From contig QIGJ01000254.1 of assembly GCA_003229995.1 (NCBI GenBank), positions 1-7,554 of the forward strand: DNA of 7,554 nucleotides. Reading direction: 5' to 3'. The position numbers were made by a program, and so were the translations under genes. Positions 6,085 through 7,554 of this stretch are shown here, in pieces. The stretch's first letter is position 1; each line of letters begins with the position of its first letter. The notes under the pieces are model-generated. The model was given only the letters and a program-made list of their open reading frames with translations, was not told the DNA's origin and did not search any database. The stretch comes from Gammaproteobacteria bacterium. GTDB lineage: Bacteria; Pseudomonadota; Gammaproteobacteria; SZUA-152.

Positions 6085-6780
6085 TCATTTTTTTCCAATG
6101 AAATAGGTACCAGCATGTATTACATATGCCATGCTGTACTTGGCTATAAATTTATCCAGATATTTAACCCAGAAAAATAGCCATTTGAATACATCAACGT
6201 TAACGGCATAAATAACGTTGTTATTGAAAGAAAAAAGTATTGCCATAAAATGCACCAGCAAGTGGTGCATTGTTGAAGCTGGCCCTCTATTAAACCCACT
6301 ATCCAGCTTGTTAAAATCTTCACATAAAATATCAATCCCTTTGTATGTGAAGCGATAATAATCGTTGGGATCCGCATGAAAGGGAAAAACAAATGGCACG
6401 TTTATATATATTATCCCGCCCGGCTTAAGTATCCGATACATTTCCTTAACGACTTGTTGAGGATATCTTACATGTTCAAGCACACTAATACTGGTGACAA
6501 AATCAACACTGTCACTTTCTACCATATGTAAATCATGTGCATCTGCGACCAAGTCTACTCCTACACCCTCTTCCATATCGACACACACAACTTTCGCTCC
6601 CTTTGGAGGCTTTCCAAAGGCATATCCTGCTCTTGCTTCCTTGGATCCAATATCATAAATAATGGGTTCTGAGGGTAAAAAGTCATATGGGCTTGGTTTT
6701 ATTTCTCTGTAGATGTAGTTCGTAGAAGGCGGCTCAGGTAACTTATTGTAGATTTTCTTCAAAAATTGCATTACTGACAC
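6085..6780 (-). CDS. Class I SAM-dependent methyltransferase (Methyltransf_11 type), substrate unknown
   Basis: With the GTG start chosen here the protein has 231 residues. The Rossmann-type fold is marked by a motif I position reading IYDIGSKEARAG (41-52), where the usual GxGxG is degenerate. Other marks are VCVDMEEG (65-72) with the acidic residue expected to bind the SAM ribose, ADAHDL (79-84), SVLEHV (99-104) and RILKPGGIIYINVPF (116-130). PFHADPNDYYRFT (133-145) is a block I associate with methyltransferases in O-antigen and other polysaccharide loci. The 3' half is rich in Phe, Tyr and Val. GTG at 6780 is preceded by GAGGA (6788-6792) at a seven-base spacing. ATG at 6771 (228 aa) and TTG at 6834 (249 aa) are alternatives. 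The gene is visibly more A+T-rich than miaA or the hfl genes and has no functional partner nearby, suggesting horizontal acquisition. The substrate cannot be predicted. Confidence 0.85.
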   Translation of the reverse strand: MSVMQFLKKIYNKLPEPPSTNYIYREIKPSPYDFLPSEPIIYDIGSKEARAGYAFGKPPKGAKVVCVDMEEGVGVDLVADAHDLHMVESDSVDFVTSISVLEHVRYPQQVVKEMYRILKPGGIIYINVPFVFPFHADPNDYYRFTYKGIDILCEDFNKLDSGFNRGPASTMHHLLVHFMAILFSFNNNVIYAVNVDVFKWLFFWVKYLDKFIAKYSMAYVIHAGTYFIGKK

Positions 6781-6787
6781 ATTGATT

Positions 6788-6792
6788 TCCTC
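6788..6792 (-). promoter_or_regulatory. Shine-Dalgarno sequence deciding the methyltransferase start
   Basis: GAGGA on the minus strand stands seven bases before GTG (6780-6778), but sixteen before the ATG at 6771. It favours the GTG start over the longer TTG form at 6834, which lacks such a site. Confidence 0.5.
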
Positions 6793-6852
6793 ATCTTGTG
6801 ATGCATGTTTACCACTGGCGTGGAAGGATGGCAATCACTTGCACGCAACAAT

Positions 6853-6972
6853 CTAGATTTTCAACGCAGGAAATACCCTGCCGAAAATATCGTGTGATTC
6901 ATTTGCCGATGATTCCGGCTCCACCAAATACCCCAACAAATAACCACCGAAATAATTTTTACTGAAAAAACG
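6853..6972 (-). other. 39-codon open stretch without a start, overlapping a hairpin
   Basis: Directly after a TAA, this minus-strand frame reads 39 sense codons with a protein-like composition (SKNYFGGYLLGYLVEPES, then ESHDIFGRVFPALKI) before a TAG. It has no ATG and no ribosome binding site. It may be a gene remnant or a translated repeat. The same DNA holds an imperfect hairpin: ATTTTC/GAAAAT (6857-6862, 6883-6888) enclosing GCAGG/CCTGC (6866-6870, 6877-6881). I do not recognise a family. Confidence 0.2.
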
Positions 6973-7239
6973 TTACTTGCTATGCATGCGGGATATTGAA
7001 AAACAGGTAAACAGAATATTCCGAACATACTGAGAAGAATATATTTTTAATATTGTTTAAGTCAATCCTGATTCCCCCCCAAAAAAATCCCTACACAGAC
7101 ATTCGCCAGCGGTCAATATTTATACAAACGCGTAAATATTGCGCAACACTCTCACAAGGTCATGGATTTCCACGGAGACCGTGGGAACCCAAAAGCGAAA
7201 AAATGGGCCAAAATAGATTTTTCGCAGTAGACTCATTCA
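6973..7239. other. Non-coding, A+T-rich stretch with two small palindromes
   Basis: I see no credible gene here. Contents are a run of seven C followed by seven A (7074-7087), a CAATATTTA/TAAATATTG hairpin (7114-7122 and 7133-7141, ten-base loop), and a palindrome at 7167-7187. The palindrome has CCACGG-AGA-CCGTGG at its centre and reads TTCCCACGGTCTCCGTGG on the minus strand. From memory, GTTCCCACG...CGTGGGAA palindromes are dispersed repeats in several gammaproteobacteria. Confidence 0.5.
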
Positions 7240-7398
7240 ATACTTGTGGCGATTGAGATTCAGGTGTCACTGCACGCTCTCTTTATTCCATGGCTGCGTT
7301 GTTGTTCTCGCAATAGAACGACGATTACTCGTCATTTCGCCTTACCATGAAATCAATAGGACGCACATTGATACCTAAATCTCAAACGACACGAGTAT
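7240..7398. mobile_element. 159-bp inverted-repeat element with 54-bp ungapped arms (MITE-like)
   Basis: The left arm (7240-7293) aligns with the reverse complement of the right arm (7345-7398) over 54 bases without a gap, with 41 identical positions by my count. The longest exact block is TTGAGATT near the outer third, and the inner end is CATGG on both sides. The 51-base centre, read on the minus strand, is AAGGCG (7343-7338), a 14-base hairpin GACGA-GTAA-TCGTC (7333-7320), a second hairpin GTTCT/AGAAC (7319-7304), then CAACGC (7301-7296). No protein is encoded. The arms are unrelated to those of the element at 2918-3071, but the core plan is the same. Confidence 0.7.
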
Positions 7399-7554
7399 AA
7401 GCCTGACAAGACTTCTAGTCGAATGGCACTTAGTTAAGCCGCAAGTTTTTTATCATGCCCGTATTTTTTAATTTTCTCACGCTCAACAGACCTTCTGTTT
7501 TGTAGCCTGGGGTACGGTTTTGGCCTCTTCTTTACTGCCCGAGGTTCAATCCTG
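7399..7554. other. Right edge, no recognisable gene
   Basis: I see no gene in this stretch. The only structure is a small perfect hairpin AACAGA-CCT-TCTGTT (7485-7490 and 7494-7499), followed by TTG and therefore a poor terminator. Any gene to the right begins or ends outside the window. Confidence 0.45.

Noticed and set aside
6781..6834. Longer methyltransferase form starting at TTG 6834
   Set aside because: No ribosome binding site upstream. GAGGA in front of the GTG at 6780 gives a better start, and the extra residues look unstructured.
7053..7256. 67-codon open frame on the plus strand
   Set aside because: No ribosome binding site or recognisable domain. It spans small palindromes and ends inside the 7240-7398 element, so it is best read as translated repeats.
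2918..7398. Integron attC sites as an explanation for the imperfect inverted repeats
   Set aside because: The size and imperfect arms are similar, but I find no paired RYYYAAC/GTTRRRY boxes at the ends, no gene cassettes and no integrase in the window.
1..7554. CRISPR array, tRNA or rRNA genes, or a new defence operon
   Set aside because: No regularly spaced direct repeats, no cloverleaf or rRNA-like sequence, and no cluster of unknown genes; the protein-coding content is core housekeeping plus one methyltransferase.

Overview
The window looks like a chromosomal segment of a gammaproteobacterium. All five recognisable core genes lie on the minus strand in the conserved order miaA - hfq - hflX - hflK - hflC - DUF2065 (yjeT type), the arrangement known from Escherichia coli and relatives. 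Hfq matches the E. coli protein almost residue for residue through its Sm core, and MiaA has the same length as the E. coli enzyme (316 aa). The genus cannot be named from the sequence. The many dispersed palindromes suggest an environmental lineage rich in small non-autonomous repeats.

Layout from right to left, the direction of transcription. Positions 6781-7554 hold no convincing gene but several inverted repeats, the largest a 159-bp element at 7240-7398. Next is an A+T-rich orphan SAM-dependent methyltransferase (6085-6780), of a type usually met in surface-polysaccharide loci. It sits where amiB/mutL would be in E. coli, so the conserved block is broken here. Then follow miaA (4993-5943), a 250-bp gap with two hairpins and a possible promoter, hfq (4479-4730), hflX (3097-4446, TTG start), a 464-bp gap carrying two inverted-repeat elements, hflK and hflC (translationally coupled by a TAATG overlap), a 259-bp gap carrying a 157-bp MITE with perfect 20-bp terminal repeats, and the small DUF2065 membrane-protein gene (137-325). 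The left edge carries another repeat-like stretch.

How the genes work together: MiaA prenylates A37 of tRNAs that read UNN codons. Hfq is the sRNA-mRNA matchmaker. HflX is a ribosome-associated GTPase that rescues or splits stalled ribosomes. HflK and HflC form the membrane SPFH complex that encloses and modulates the FtsH protease. The theme is post-transcriptional and proteolytic quality control.

I found no new protein-coding system. The most interesting content is intergenic. Two inverted-repeat elements (2918-3071 and 7240-7398) have unrelated long arms but share the same central design (AAGGCG - small hairpin - CAACGC). A third possible relative lies at 1-90. There is also a MITE inside the hfl cluster, and a set of three hairpins sharing a TGCAAG/CTTGCA stem. 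All assignments rest on reading the sequence and on remembered family features; no database search was run.
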